A DNA stretch of 57,467 nt from Aliivibrio sp. S4MY1 (GTDB lineage: Bacteria > Pseudomonadota > Gammaproteobacteria > Enterobacterales > Vibrionaceae), in contig NZ_JARACP010000003.1 of assembly GCF_028765545.1 (NCBI RefSeq), positions 1 to 57,467 of the forward strand, in the 5' to 3' direction. Below, in pieces: positions 13,020-20,882 of the stretch. The notes below the pieces were generated by a model, which did not search any database, was not told where the DNA came from, and saw only the letters and a program-made list of their open reading frames with translations. The position numbers and the translations under genes were made by a program. The stretch's first letter is position 1. Each line of letters starts with the position of its first letter.

Positions 13020-15392
13020 TTAATTAGCTTGAGGTGTCTTTTGTAAAATCACATCACCTAAAGTGAGTAATAATTCTTTCGAATCTGGAATATAAAGGCT
13101 TGCTTGTTGAGTTTCTGGTACATTTACCTTTAGTAAGTATAGACCTGAACTAACCCCTTCTATAACAAAACGCCCTTTACTATTAGTAAAAAACGAAATG
13201 GTATGACTACCATTTGTGGCAGTTCCAGTAGTCAGGGGTAATGGAGAGCCATCTTCTTGTTTTAATGTTGCAATAATGGTTTTTGAATATTCAGATCCAA
13301 CCATAATTTTATGGCCAGTTAAACTTCCTGGTATTATCGAATGAGATCCGGAGCCTAAGTTATATCCTATCGGAGCCATGGGGGATTCTGTCATTACGCT
13401 GTTGTCCATGTGCGGCAACAAGGTAACATGGCTCGCCATGCTACGGTTTGCTATCCCTTCTTTATTATTGTCTATAGTCGAATTAATAAACACATCACTT
13501 GGTAAGGAGGGATGTACAGAAATAAGAGCGATAGGAGCAATAGGTTGAGGTGATATCGATAGTTGATTATCCACAACAGCAATAGTTGTTGATAGGTTTG
13601 TTCTAATACTTGATGTTGTCGCTACTTTAGTAAAGTTTTGATTATAATAAGCAGATACTCGGAACCTGTTGGCAACATGATGTAACTCTGCTTCAGCAGA
13701 GGAAGACTCTTGATATTGATTATAGGCAATTAACCCGCCAGTACTGTCAACGTAAGAGTCTGCATTTTTACTTAGCTCTGTTCTTGTATATTCATACCGA
13801 CTGTCGTAAGTCACGGCTGCTTGTAAATCAAAATTAGTTATTTTTTCTCTCCATCTAACGTTTAAGAAATACTCTGTTTCATCAAAGTTTTCTTTTTCTA
13901 TATATTCATATTTTGCGCCTAACTTAAAAGTAAAGCTGTCAATGGACCAATTTAATGCGGTTTGTGCTTGGTAGTTATCCGTATCCTCGTAATCATCATA
14001 GCTACCAGTTAAATCCAAGCTTAAATTATCAAGAATGGATTGATTTAAACTGGCGTTATAGCGATTAGCTGTGATGGTATCTAAATTTTTATCCCACGGA
14101 GCACTAGAGTAATTAGATAAATATTCAGCATTAAGCCTTAAGGAAGTCCCAGAAAAGTCAGGTGATGAAAAGAAAGTATTGGAATAATCAAGGGAGGCGG
14201 TATTGGCAGTGGTATCGTTACTCATAGACATACTAGGTCTAAAAGTAATAACACCTAATAGACAACTGATTGTCATAGTTGCACCTAGAACCTGCCCTGA
14301 TGGGTGATATGTTCCATTTGCACCGATAGTTATAAAGTCTGTTAAGCCATATAGATAGTCACCGGAAATAACCGTATTTCCATCATATGTTGCTTTTAAT
14401 CCTTCAGAATAGTCAGTGCTAGTACCAATTGATAAATTAAAATTATCAAAACCTTTCCCTAATATTTGAGGGTCAAAAAAGTTACTGAAAGTGAGAGTTT
14501 CTTCTCTTCCAGACAGATATTGAACAGTTAAAACGATATCATTTGCTCCTGTAGTAACAGGTAAATCACTTAAAGAGTAGCGGCCAGGAGGAAGTCGAAT
14601 TTTTGTAACAAATAAACCGTTTACGGTAATGCTTACTTCAGCACTCTCTGTAAGCTCAAACTCTTGATTTGGGGATGAGGTAACTTGTTCTGTAGGTCTT
14701 AATGTGCTTCTCGCTCTGGATAATTGGATCCCGAGAATAGAAATAGAGGATAATTGGCTTGATGATGAGGAGTCAACTTCCCCCAATGTGAAGCGATAAG
14801 GGGCTTCTGGATTATCAAAATATAGCTGTATTGGACCTCGCCCAAAAGTTGCATCATTATCTTCGCTCCAATCTATAGAGCCATTCCATATAAGATTAGC
14901 ACCATATACTCCTCCAATGTTCATAGCACCGACAGTCTCTAGACTATTGCTATATTGATTGCTTTCGGGAATATAAGTATTAACTAAGTTGAATGAATTT
15001 TGAAAAGTATATCCAGCGGCTTCACTATAAATAGGAACTTGGTAGTTGTTATTAAAACTTAATTCAGAAAGAGCCATTAATTTAGGAGATAATTCTAAAT
15101 CTAATGAAATTTTTTGTGAGTTAAACGTTAATCCAACCCCGTAGGGCTTTAACTCGTCTAATGTTATAGTTTCACTTTCTTGGTTAACGATATTATTTAA
15201 TACCTCTGTATCTACTATGTTGCTTAATGCAGTTTGAAGCTGTTTAGTATTAATACTAAGTACTTTTAGACCATTAGTTTTTGCTTCAATGGATGCTATT
15301 GGCCGCCCTTGCATTTCGATAGGGAAGTCCATTATCCAATTTGCTGATACCTGAAAAGATATCAGCAGATACATTAGAAGCAAGCGAGACAT
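13020..15392 (-). CDS. Outer-membrane fimbrial usher
   Basis: The usher is the beta-barrel pore that catalyses pilus subunit ordering and secretion. The product is 790 aa with a signal peptide (about 1-17, ending QVSA). It has an N-terminal chaperone-binding region, a conserved pre-plug stretch (LPPGRYSLSDLPVTTGANDI), alternating aromatic barrel strands in the middle, and a C-terminal carboxypeptidase-like domain (TNSKGRFVIEGVSSGLYLL). It is shorter than classical PapC-type ushers (about 830-870 aa). Gene order points to an alternative (ECP/CS1-like or archaic) branch, which I cannot resolve. It starts 2 bases after the chaperone stop, so translation is probably coupled. Confidence 0.82.
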   Translation of the reverse strand: MSRLLLMYLLISFQVSANWIMDFPIEMQGRPIASIEAKTNGLKVLSINTKQLQTALSNIVDTEVLNNIVNQESETITLDELKPYGVGLTFNSQKISLDLELSPKLMALSELSFNNNYQVPIYSEAAGYTFQNSFNLVNTYIPESNQYSNSLETVGAMNIGGVYGANLIWNGSIDWSEDNDATFGRGPIQLYFDNPEAPYRFTLGEVDSSSSSQLSSISILGIQLSRARSTLRPTEQVTSSPNQEFELTESAEVSITVNGLFVTKIRLPPGRYSLSDLPVTTGANDIVLTVQYLSGREETLTFSNFFDPQILGKGFDNFNLSIGTSTDYSEGLKATYDGNTVISGDYLYGLTDFITIGANGTYHPSGQVLGATMTISCLLGVITFRPSMSMSNDTTANTASLDYSNTFFSSPDFSGTSLRLNAEYLSNYSSAPWDKNLDTITANRYNASLNQSILDNLSLDLTGSYDDYEDTDNYQAQTALNWSIDSFTFKLGAKYEYIEKENFDETEYFLNVRWREKITNFDLQAAVTYDSRYEYTRTELSKNADSYVDSTGGLIAYNQYQESSSAEAELHHVANRFRVSAYYNQNFTKVATTSSIRTNLSTTIAVVDNQLSISPQPIAPIALISVHPSLPSDVFINSTIDNNKEGIANRSMASHVTLLPHMDNSVMTESPMAPIGYNLGSGSHSIIPGSLTGHKIMVGSEYSKTIIATLKQEDGSPLPLTTGTATNGSHTISFFTNSKGRFVIEGVSSGLYLLKVNVPETQQASLYIPDSKELLLTLGDVILQKTPQAN

Positions 15393-15394
15393 GA

Positions 15395-16090
15395 TTACAT
15401 TGGAACGAAATCAATGGATTCAATTTTCCCAATGGCAGGGAACATTTCTGATGTAATCGTGAAAGATTTACTTCTTCCGGGTAAAACGAATTGAAATTGA
15501 GTTAAATCAGAAAAATCTTGCCAATTTAGAATAACACCGTCTTTACTCCCTTGAATTTCTAGTTTTTTTTGAGATAGATCGCTAAACTTATTGCCTTCAT
15601 TTTCTATATTTATGCTATATGCATTATTTAATGAAGAGACATTAATGGCTAGATCTTCTTTTGCATTCATTGGTGATAATAAGATCAAGGCACTGAAGTT
15701 AAATAAGACTTCAACGTGAGAGCCTTTTTTTTCTGATTGATCTAATGATAACTGTTTGAATAGAACGCGATATGGTTCAGATTTATTGATTTCGGAGCCC
15801 CCTAAGTAACGAACTCTGAATACTTGTGAGCTATTTGCAGGTATGAGTGTTTGAGGAGGCATGATGAAAAAATCATCGCTTTCAATTGTACTTTCGATAT
15901 CATCGTTATTTAAGTTCGACTTTAATAATTCGGTTTCGATTGGTAAGGGCTTATCGGTTGTATTTGTGATTTTAAAGGTAGCATTAGATTTTTTACCAAT
16001 AGGTTCCATAAATTGTATAAAAGGCTCAACTTGAAAGGCTTTAATACCAAATGAAATGATCATTAAGGCAAAAAAAAGATATTTCGTCAT
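15395..16090 (-). CDS. Periplasmic fimbrial chaperone
   Basis: This PapD-like chaperone donates a strand to pilin subunits in the periplasm. The product is 231 aa with a signal peptide (about 1-18). It has the two-domain immunoglobulin layout of the family: ATFKITNTTDKPLPIE in the first sheet, the basic subunit-anchoring motif SSQVFRVRYLG, the G1-like EPYRVLFKQLSL, and a second domain ending in a short tail. The start is preceded by AGAGGGA. A stem-loop separates it from the pilin gene upstream, which would lower its expression relative to the pilin. Confidence 0.85.
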   Translation of the reverse strand: MTKYLFFALMIISFGIKAFQVEPFIQFMEPIGKKSNATFKITNTTDKPLPIETELLKSNLNNDDIESTIESDDFFIMPPQTLIPANSSQVFRVRYLGGSEINKSEPYRVLFKQLSLDQSEKKGSHVEVLFNFSALILLSPMNAKEDLAINVSSLNNAYSINIENEGNKFSDLSQKKLEIQGSKDGVILNWQDFSDLTQFQFVLPGRSKSFTITSEMFPAIGKIESIDFVPM

Positions 16091-16103
16091 AATTAAATCC
16101 CTC

Positions 16104-16145
16104 TAAAAAGAAAAAGCGAACCCATGAACTTCATGGCTTCGCTTT
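16104..16145 (-). terminator. Intercistronic hairpin, pilin to chaperone
   Basis: AAAGCGAA (16113-16120) pairs with TTCGCTTT (16138-16145), with CCATGAA/TTCATGG inside. On the minus strand it is followed by TTCTTTTT. It is a partial terminator or an RNA 3'-end stabiliser that would leave abundant pilin-only mRNA, as in many fimbrial operons. Confidence 0.65.
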
Positions 16146-16161
16146 AATTATAGACAATCTT

Positions 16162-16758
16162 TTAAAGTTGGATAGGTGAGATAGTTAGTGAAATTATATC
16201 GCTATAATCACCGGCTCTTTCCATGCCAGTTAAACCAACAGGTTTAACATATAATTTTTTAGATTGTGGAGATAGTGCGACTAATTCTGGATCAAAAGCG
16301 CCACCATTATTACTTGTCCAAATACTTTCAACTAAGTCTTGAGGTTCATCAATAGGGAAGAATTTATCACTTACAATCCCTGTGTTATTATTATTTTCAT
16401 GGAAGCGGAATAGGTAATCTATTTCACCACCCTCATTATTTATTAATTTACCGCTATTGGTTGATGTTACTTCAATGTTTGCTCTGCCTTGGCCGTCATT
16501 ACACCAGACTAAAACCTCGCCAACTTGTGTTTTAGCTGCACCAGCTACAGTTAAATCTAGAGTTGTATAGTTACTCGCTGCAGATATATCCATAAATGTC
16601 ATTACACACTTAACGGGTATATTACCTGAAACGGTTAAATTAACTGTATCATTCGAATCTACAAAGTTCATTGCGCTTTGCATATCAAGTGTTGTAGCTG
16701 CCATTAGTGATGGTGCTGCTAATAGTGCTGTTGCTGCCGCTAATAATTTAAATTTCAT
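16162..16758 (-). CDS. Major pilin subunit
   Basis: This 198-aa secreted subunit has a signal peptide ending SLMA before ATTLD (about residue 20). The frame is open 24 codons further upstream, but ATG 16758 is preceded by GAGGGA and gives a proper signal sequence. Mature features are an N-terminal strand rich in alternating hydrophobics, two cysteines (in VKCVM and VWCND) that can form the usual intra-subunit disulfide, and a C-terminal RAGDYSDIISLTI strand. As first gene before the chaperone and usher it is the likely shaft subunit. The family is unresolved (EcpA-like by gene order, or SCPU-like by the C-terminus). Confidence 0.7.
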   Translation of the reverse strand: MKFKLLAAATALLAAPSLMAATTLDMQSAMNFVDSNDTVNLTVSGNIPVKCVMTFMDISAASNYTTLDLTVAGAAKTQVGEVLVWCNDGQGRANIEVTSTNSGKLINNEGGEIDYLFRFHENNNNTGIVSDKFFPIDEPQDLVESIWTSNNGGAFDPELVALSPQSKKLYVKPVGLTGMERAGDYSDIISLTISPIQL

Positions 16759-16803
16759 GTTCAATCCCTCGTACTTAAATATAACGTTATACGTTGCGTT
16801 TAA

Positions 16804-16873
16804 ATAATAGCTATCAGAGGAATAGTTCACCTCATACTGGAGGGTGATATTGAATGGAAAAAAGGGTGATATT
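16804..16873 (-). promoter_or_regulatory. Pilin promoter region with tandem activator-like repeats
   Basis: On the minus strand AATATCACCC occurs twice (16873-16864 and 16851-16842), 22 bp apart or two helix turns. An inverted GGTGA lies 11 bp further on. A TATTAT -10 candidate (16809-16804) has no good -35. That puts the repeats at roughly -72 and -50 of the inferred start, where an activator would bind. The neighbouring CsgD/VpsT-like regulator is the obvious candidate. A 12-bp palindrome, TATAACGTTATA, lies at 16780-16791 in the leader. Confidence 0.5.
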
Positions 16874-16881
16874 TGGATGAT

Positions 16882-17532
16882 TTAGTTGAACTCTTTTTCT
16901 ATAAGCTGCAACAACTCGTTGCGAGAGTGGATATTAAATTTCTTATAAACATTAGAGATGTGTGTTTTTACGGTGTTAATACTAATATGACATTGTTCTG
17001 ATATTTCATAATTGTTCATGCCGTCAAGCAATAGATGTAATACTTTGCGTTCTTTTTTAGTTAGCAGGTGTTTATGGGAAATATTCTGAATAACTGAATT
17101 TAGAGGTCCTTTGGGGTGTATTTCATGCCTTATCGCATTAGAGAGGGTAGTTCTTGAAAACCACATTTCACCATTTAAAATAGACTCAATTGCCTTTGAT
17201 AAATGCTCCAGTGCATATTTGTGAGATATTTCCCCTAAGTAACCTTGTTGAATTAATTGATAAGATAGATTTGACGATTCCTGCGTATTTAAAAGTAACC
17301 AAGGGTATGAAGTTGATTTAGGATTATAACTTAATGAAGAAGTTGGAGATGGGACAGTCCTGTAATCAATCATTAATAGAGATAGATTTGAATGTGTAGA
17401 TAATGCTGAGTAATTATTATGGACATGGACTTTTACATTGGGTTTAGTTCTACTCAGCAGCTCTAATAATAGGGCACTGAAGTTTTTACTTTTTGTTAGC
17501 AGTAATATTTCTAATGTATTTGTATCATCCAT
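16882..17532 (-). CDS. LuxR-type CsgD/VpsT-family transcription regulator
   Basis: This 216-aa DNA-binding regulator lies immediately upstream of the pilus operon on the same strand. The N-terminal ~140 residues form a degenerate receiver-like domain lacking the phosphoacceptor Asp context. Residues 150-212 form a LuxR HTH (LTKKERKVLHLLLDG, SINTVKTHISNVYKKF). NGEMWFSR contains W124-F125-S126-R127, which matches the W[FLM][TS]R motif that binds c-di-GMP in V. cholerae VpsT; CsgD has YFTQ there. I therefore infer a c-di-GMP-responsive activator of the pilin gene. E. coli ecpR is also a LuxR-type gene upstream of ecpA. It is preceded by AAGAAGGA. Confidence 0.8.
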   Translation of the reverse strand: MDDTNTLEILLLTKSKNFSALLLELLSRTKPNVKVHVHNNYSALSTHSNLSLLMIDYRTVPSPTSSLSYNPKSTSYPWLLLNTQESSNLSYQLIQQGYLGEISHKYALEHLSKAIESILNGEMWFSRTTLSNAIRHEIHPKGPLNSVIQNISHKHLLTKKERKVLHLLLDGMNNYEISEQCHISINTVKTHISNVYKKFNIHSRNELLQLIEKEFN

Positions 17533-17545
17533 AGTATCCTTCTTT

Positions 17546-17597
17546 TTGGTATAAATATCATTATAGTTATTATTGACTATAATGATATTTATACCAA
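17546..17597. repeat. Long perfect inverted repeat upstream of the CsgD-like gene
   Basis: Arms of 22 bp (core GGTATAAATATCATTATAGT and its exact complement) are separated by 8 bases. There is no T-run on either side, so it is not a normal terminator. It lies between the rsd stop and the regulator's ribosome binding site. It may be an operator, a structured 5' leader, or a miniature mobile-element remnant. Confidence 0.8.
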
Positions 17598-17611
17598 TAG
17601 TTTCTAATGCG

Positions 17612-18094
17612 TTACGCTCCTGGCGGATGTTCTAAGCTGCTTGAAATCAGCTCGATTAATCCATCCTCTAACTCAAACCTCATTTCAATAATCTCACCTA
17701 TTTTTGAAAAATCTTTATCAAAATCTGTCAATAAAAGCGCTTCGTCTTCTTTTGAATATTTATCTGTAAAATTTAGGATAGGATCGGTGGTTTTAGTGAT
17801 ATTAGCGTAAATTTGACTCATATCTTCCGTTGGAGAAAAGCCTGTAGCGTCCCATTTCGCCATTACCATGTTGTAAATTTTAAAATGCCCCTCTGAAATA
17901 TAATCAATCAAATGCTGAGTAAAAGATTGAATTGACGAGAAAGTAGGGAGCGATGGGGTCGATGAATCGAAAGGGGGTAAGCCTGCTAATTTACAGAACT
18001 CGACCAATAGATCTTGTCGAGTCGAAAGCCAGTGATCAATAACATCGTTATTACCACCCCACTGTTCTTGGAATTTATTTAGTTTAGTAAGCAT
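17612..18094 (-). CDS. rsd: Rsd/AlgQ-family anti-sigma-70 regulator
   Basis: Rsd binds sigma-70 region 4 and holds it away from core polymerase in stationary phase; in E. coli it also stimulates SpoT. The product is 160 aa (E. coli 158), all-helical. It has the family pattern IDHWLSTRQDLLVEFCKLAG at the N-terminus and FSKIGEIIEMRFELEDGLIELI near the C-terminus, plus YISEGHFKIYN in the middle. It is divergent from nudC; rsd-nudC-hemE is the conserved enterobacterial order. The 114-bp gap to nudC should hold both promoters. Confidence 0.9.
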   Translation of the reverse strand: MLTKLNKFQEQWGGNNDVIDHWLSTRQDLLVEFCKLAGLPPFDSSTPSLPTFSSIQSFTQHLIDYISEGHFKIYNMVMAKWDATGFSPTEDMSQIYANITKTTDPILNFTDKYSKEDEALLLTDFDKDFSKIGEIIEMRFELEDGLIELISSSLEHPPGA

Positions 18095-18208
18095 AACGAT
18101 ATCCTTGTAGTTGCAAGCAATAAACCAAAGTTCTTATATATACTCTCATTACTATATTCATTAAGATTGCCAGTAAATATTAAAGGCTGCAAGAGGGTTG
18201 TGATAAAG

Positions 18209-19003
18209 ATGTTAAACCAACATACAAAAGTCTACTGGTGTGTCGTCAATGATTCTACTATTTGGCTAGAAACTGATGGTCTCCCTTACGGCAGTGCAAG
18301 TGATTTAAAATTGCCTTTTGAGCAAGCCGTATGTATAGGAAAACACAATAGTTATCCAGTTATGTGGTTAAATGATGAGTCAGTTGAGCAAACACTTTCT
18401 TATACGAATTTAAGAGACTTATTAGAATACAAAGAAACTGAGTTCTTATTATTCAGTAAAGCGATTCAATATGGATTTATGGCTCGAGAATTCCGTTTTT
18501 GCCCTCAATGTGGTGGCCGTACTCAACTGAACCTTAATCAAATCGCCATGCAGTGCAATGAATGTCGCAAGTTGCATTACCCTAGAATTTTTCCATCTAT
18601 TATTGTAGCGGTTCGTAGAGAAAATTCGATTTTACTTGCTCAACATCAAAGGCATAAAGGTGGCTTATTTACGGTTTTAGCCGGTTTTGTTGAGGTAGGT
18701 GAAACGCTTGAAATGGCGGTAGAGCGTGAAGTATTTGAAGAAACAGGCATTAAAATTACCAATATCCGATATTTTGGTAGTCAGCCTTGGGCTTTTCCTT
18801 CAAGCCTTATGGTTGGGTACTTGGCAGATTATGAGTCAGGTGAAATCAAAGTCGATAGAAATGAGCTAGTAAAAGCGGGATGGTATTGCCAAGATCAATT
18901 GCCAGAACTTGCTCCTAAAGGCACGATTGCACGAACGCTCATAGAAGCAACACTAGATAACATAAATAAAAAAACACCCAATCAAGAGACTGGGTGTAAG
19001 TAA
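18209..19003 (+). CDS. nudC: NudC, NAD(H) pyrophosphatase and RNA deNADding enzyme
   Basis: NudC hydrolyses NAD(H) to NMN(H) and AMP and removes NAD caps from RNA. The product is 264 aa. The zinc ligands Cys98, Cys101, Cys116 and Cys119 fall at the same numbers as in E. coli. The Nudix box GFVEVGETLEMAVEREVFEETG spans about residues 159-180, and SQPWAFPSSL is the NADH-family signature. The frame is open to a TTG at 18167, and a GTG lies at 18200. I chose ATG 18209 because it sits 11 bases after AGAGGG and gives the exact Cys numbering. Confidence 0.95.
   Translation: MLNQHTKVYWCVVNDSTIWLETDGLPYGSASDLKLPFEQAVCIGKHNSYPVMWLNDESVEQTLSYTNLRDLLEYKETEFLLFSKAIQYGFMAREFRFCPQCGGRTQLNLNQIAMQCNECRKLHYPRIFPSIIVAVRRENSILLAQHQRHKGGLFTVLAGFVEVGETLEMAVEREVFEETGIKITNIRYFGSQPWAFPSSLMVGYLADYESGEIKVDRNELVKAGWYCQDQLPELAPKGTIARTLIEATLDNINKKTPNQETGCK
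18967..18997 (-). terminator. Minus-strand terminator at the 3' end of nudC
   Basis: ACACCCA (18974-18980) pairs with TGGGTGT (18991-18997). On the minus strand it is followed by TTTTTTTAT, a classic intrinsic terminator; on the plus strand there is no T-run. No annotated minus-strand gene precedes it, so a transcript starting in 19000-19205 is implied if it functions. Confidence 0.6.
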
Positions 19004-19205
19004 GGTGTTGTTATGCTTTCAATTAAATACAATTGTTAATTGAATGTTGTTATTTTTACTGGCAAAGTAATTTCTATCATGAGGTTAACTATTGCGCAAT
19101 TGGCATCATAAATGAGATTAATTAAATATGATCTCGATAGCAAAGGTAGGCTTTTGTTCGCGCCATTGAGTGATACAATAGCAGGAGCTAATATAAGGAA
19201 AGATC

Positions 19206-20273
19206 ATGACAGAATTAAAAAATGACCGCTATTTACGTGCGTTATTAAAACAACCAGTAGATTACACACCAGTTTGGATGATGCGCCAAGCAGGTCGATA
19301 CCTTCCAGAGTACAAGGCGACACGAGCAGAAGCGGGTGATTTCATGTCTCTGTGTAAAAATGCAGAGCTTGCTTCTGAAGTGACGCTTCAGCCTTTACGT
19401 CGTTTTCCTCTAGATGCTGCGATTTTATTTTCAGACATTCTGACCATTCCAGATGCAATGGGTCTAGGTCTGTACTTTGAAACAGGCGAAGGTCCTAAGT
19501 TTGAGCGTCCAATCACTTGTAAAGCTGACGTAACTAAAATCGGTCTTCCAGATCCTGAAGGTGAACTGCAATACGTAATGAATGCAGTACGCCAGATCCG
19601 AAAAGATCTAAAAGGCGAAGTACCACTGATTGGTTTTTCTGGTAGTCCTTGGACACTAGCGACATACATGGTTGAAGGTGGAAGTTCAAAAGCATTCACT
19701 AAGATCAAAAAAATGATGTATGCAGAGCCAGCAACATTACACCTATTGCTAGATAAATTAGCAGATACGGTTATTGAGTACCTAAACGCGCAAATTAAAG
19801 CAGGTGCACAATCTGTGATGGTATTTGATACATGGGGGGGCGTATTAACTCCTCGTGATTACAACGAATTCTCTTTGCAATACATGCATAAGATTGTTGA
19901 TGGCTTAATTCGTGAAAACGAAGGTCGCCGAGTACCAGTAACGCTATTCACTAAGAATGGTGGCATGTGGTTAGAGTCAATTGCAGCAACAGGCTGTGAT
20001 GCAGTAGGCTTGGATTGGACAATTAATATTGCAGATGCGAAAGCTCGTATTGGTGATAAAGTTGCTCTACAAGGTAATATGGACCCATCAATCCTTTACG
20101 CACAACCTGAACGTATCCGCCAAGAAGTGGGTACTATTCTAGAAGGGTTTGGTAATGAAGGTACAGGTCACGTATTTAACTTGGGTCACGGTATCCATTT
20201 AGACGTTCCGCCAGAAAATGCAGGTGTGTTTGTTGATGCGGTTCATGACCTATCTAAGCCGTATCATAAATAA
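19206..20273 (+). CDS. hemE: Uroporphyrinogen decarboxylase
   Basis: HemE removes the four acetate carboxyls of uroporphyrinogen III to give coproporphyrinogen III in haem synthesis. The product is 355 aa (E. coli 354). It has the N-terminal signature [29 protein letters not shown] (with the catalytic Asp of the family), [17 protein letters not shown], and the C-terminal [16 protein letters not shown]. The start is preceded by AAGGAAAG. The 202-bp space before it holds no gene but contains a possible minus-strand transcript. Confidence 0.98.
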   Translation: MTELKNDRYLRALLKQPVDYTPVWMMRQAGRYLPEYKATRAEAGDFMSLCKNAELASEVTLQPLRRFPLDAAILFSDILTIPDAMGLGLYFETGEGPKFERPITCKADVTKIGLPDPEGELQYVMNAVRQIRKDLKGEVPLIGFSGSPWTLATYMVEGGSSKAFTKIKKMMYAEPATLHLLLDKLADTVIEYLNAQIKAGAQSVMVFDTWGGVLTPRDYNEFSLQYMHKIVDGLIRENEGRRVPVTLFTKNGGMWLESIAATGCDAVGLDWTINIADAKARIGDKVALQGNMDPSILYAQPERIRQEVGTILEGFGNEGTGHVFNLGHGIHLDVPPENAGVFVDAVHDLSKPYHK

Positions 20274-20298
20274 AATCTTAGTTTAAGATTCTAGATAG

Positions 20299-20327
20299 AA
20301 AGGAGACTCATTGTAGTCTCCTTTTTT
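20299..20327 (+). terminator. hemE terminator
   Basis: AAAGGAGACT / AGTCTCCTTT with a six-base loop, followed by TTTTTT. Confidence 0.9.
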
Positions 20328-20386
20328 ATTGGAACAGATCTATACTTAAATGGTCATATTATTAATTATCGGTATTGAGAGTTTTT

Positions 20387-20839
20387 ATGTTTAAGAAATT
20401 GAGTACGCTATTAAAAAAAGTCATGCATGAAGCGAGTGACGGTAGTGCGGGTGAAGTCGCTTCGATGCATTTAGCAATGGCGTCTTTATTATGTGAAGTA
20501 TCAGGTGCCGATCACCAGAGTGATGAAAGAGAAGATAACGCAAAATTACAGCTATTAAGTAAATTATTTGATATTAACGACGAACAAGCAAAGACTTTAT
20601 TGTGTGAAGCTACGGCTAAAAGTAAAGCCTCAACGTCTTTATATGAGTTTACGACTAAGTTGAGAGCATTGATGCCAAATGAGCGTTACGATCTAATCGA
20701 AGCCATGTGGACGGTAGCGTATGCCGATGGTGTGATTGAACCAATGGAAGAGGCGGTGATTCGTCAGGTATCCGATCTGATTTATCTCGACCATCTTGAG
20801 TTTATTCGAGCCAAGCTTGCCGCAGCACCACATGTATAA
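20387..20839 (+). CDS. TerB-family protein
   Basis: This 150-aa protein belongs to the TerB-like (tellurite resistance B / DjlA N-terminal) helical family. The two halves share the pattern of acidic metal-binding loops, CEVSGADHQSDERE around residues 43-56 and VAYADGVIEPMEEAVI around residues 115-130. It has no signal peptide or membrane segment. A TTG at 20375 is in frame, but ATG 20387 gives a natural start. It stands alone, with no other ter genes nearby, so tellurite resistance is not implied. Cellular role unknown. Confidence 0.75.
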   Translation: MFKKLSTLLKKVMHEASDGSAGEVASMHLAMASLLCEVSGADHQSDEREDNAKLQLLSKLFDINDEQAKTLLCEATAKSKASTSLYEFTTKLRALMPNERYDLIEAMWTVAYADGVIEPMEEAVIRQVSDLIYLDHLEFIRAKLAAAPHV

Positions 20840-20882
20840 TGCAGTGAAGCCTGTCATATCACAGGCTTTCATTTTTATCGCT

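Noticed and set aside
20387..20839. A tellurite resistance locus
   Set aside because: Only a lone TerB-like gene is present, with no terZACDE, and such single genes are common housekeeping neighbours.
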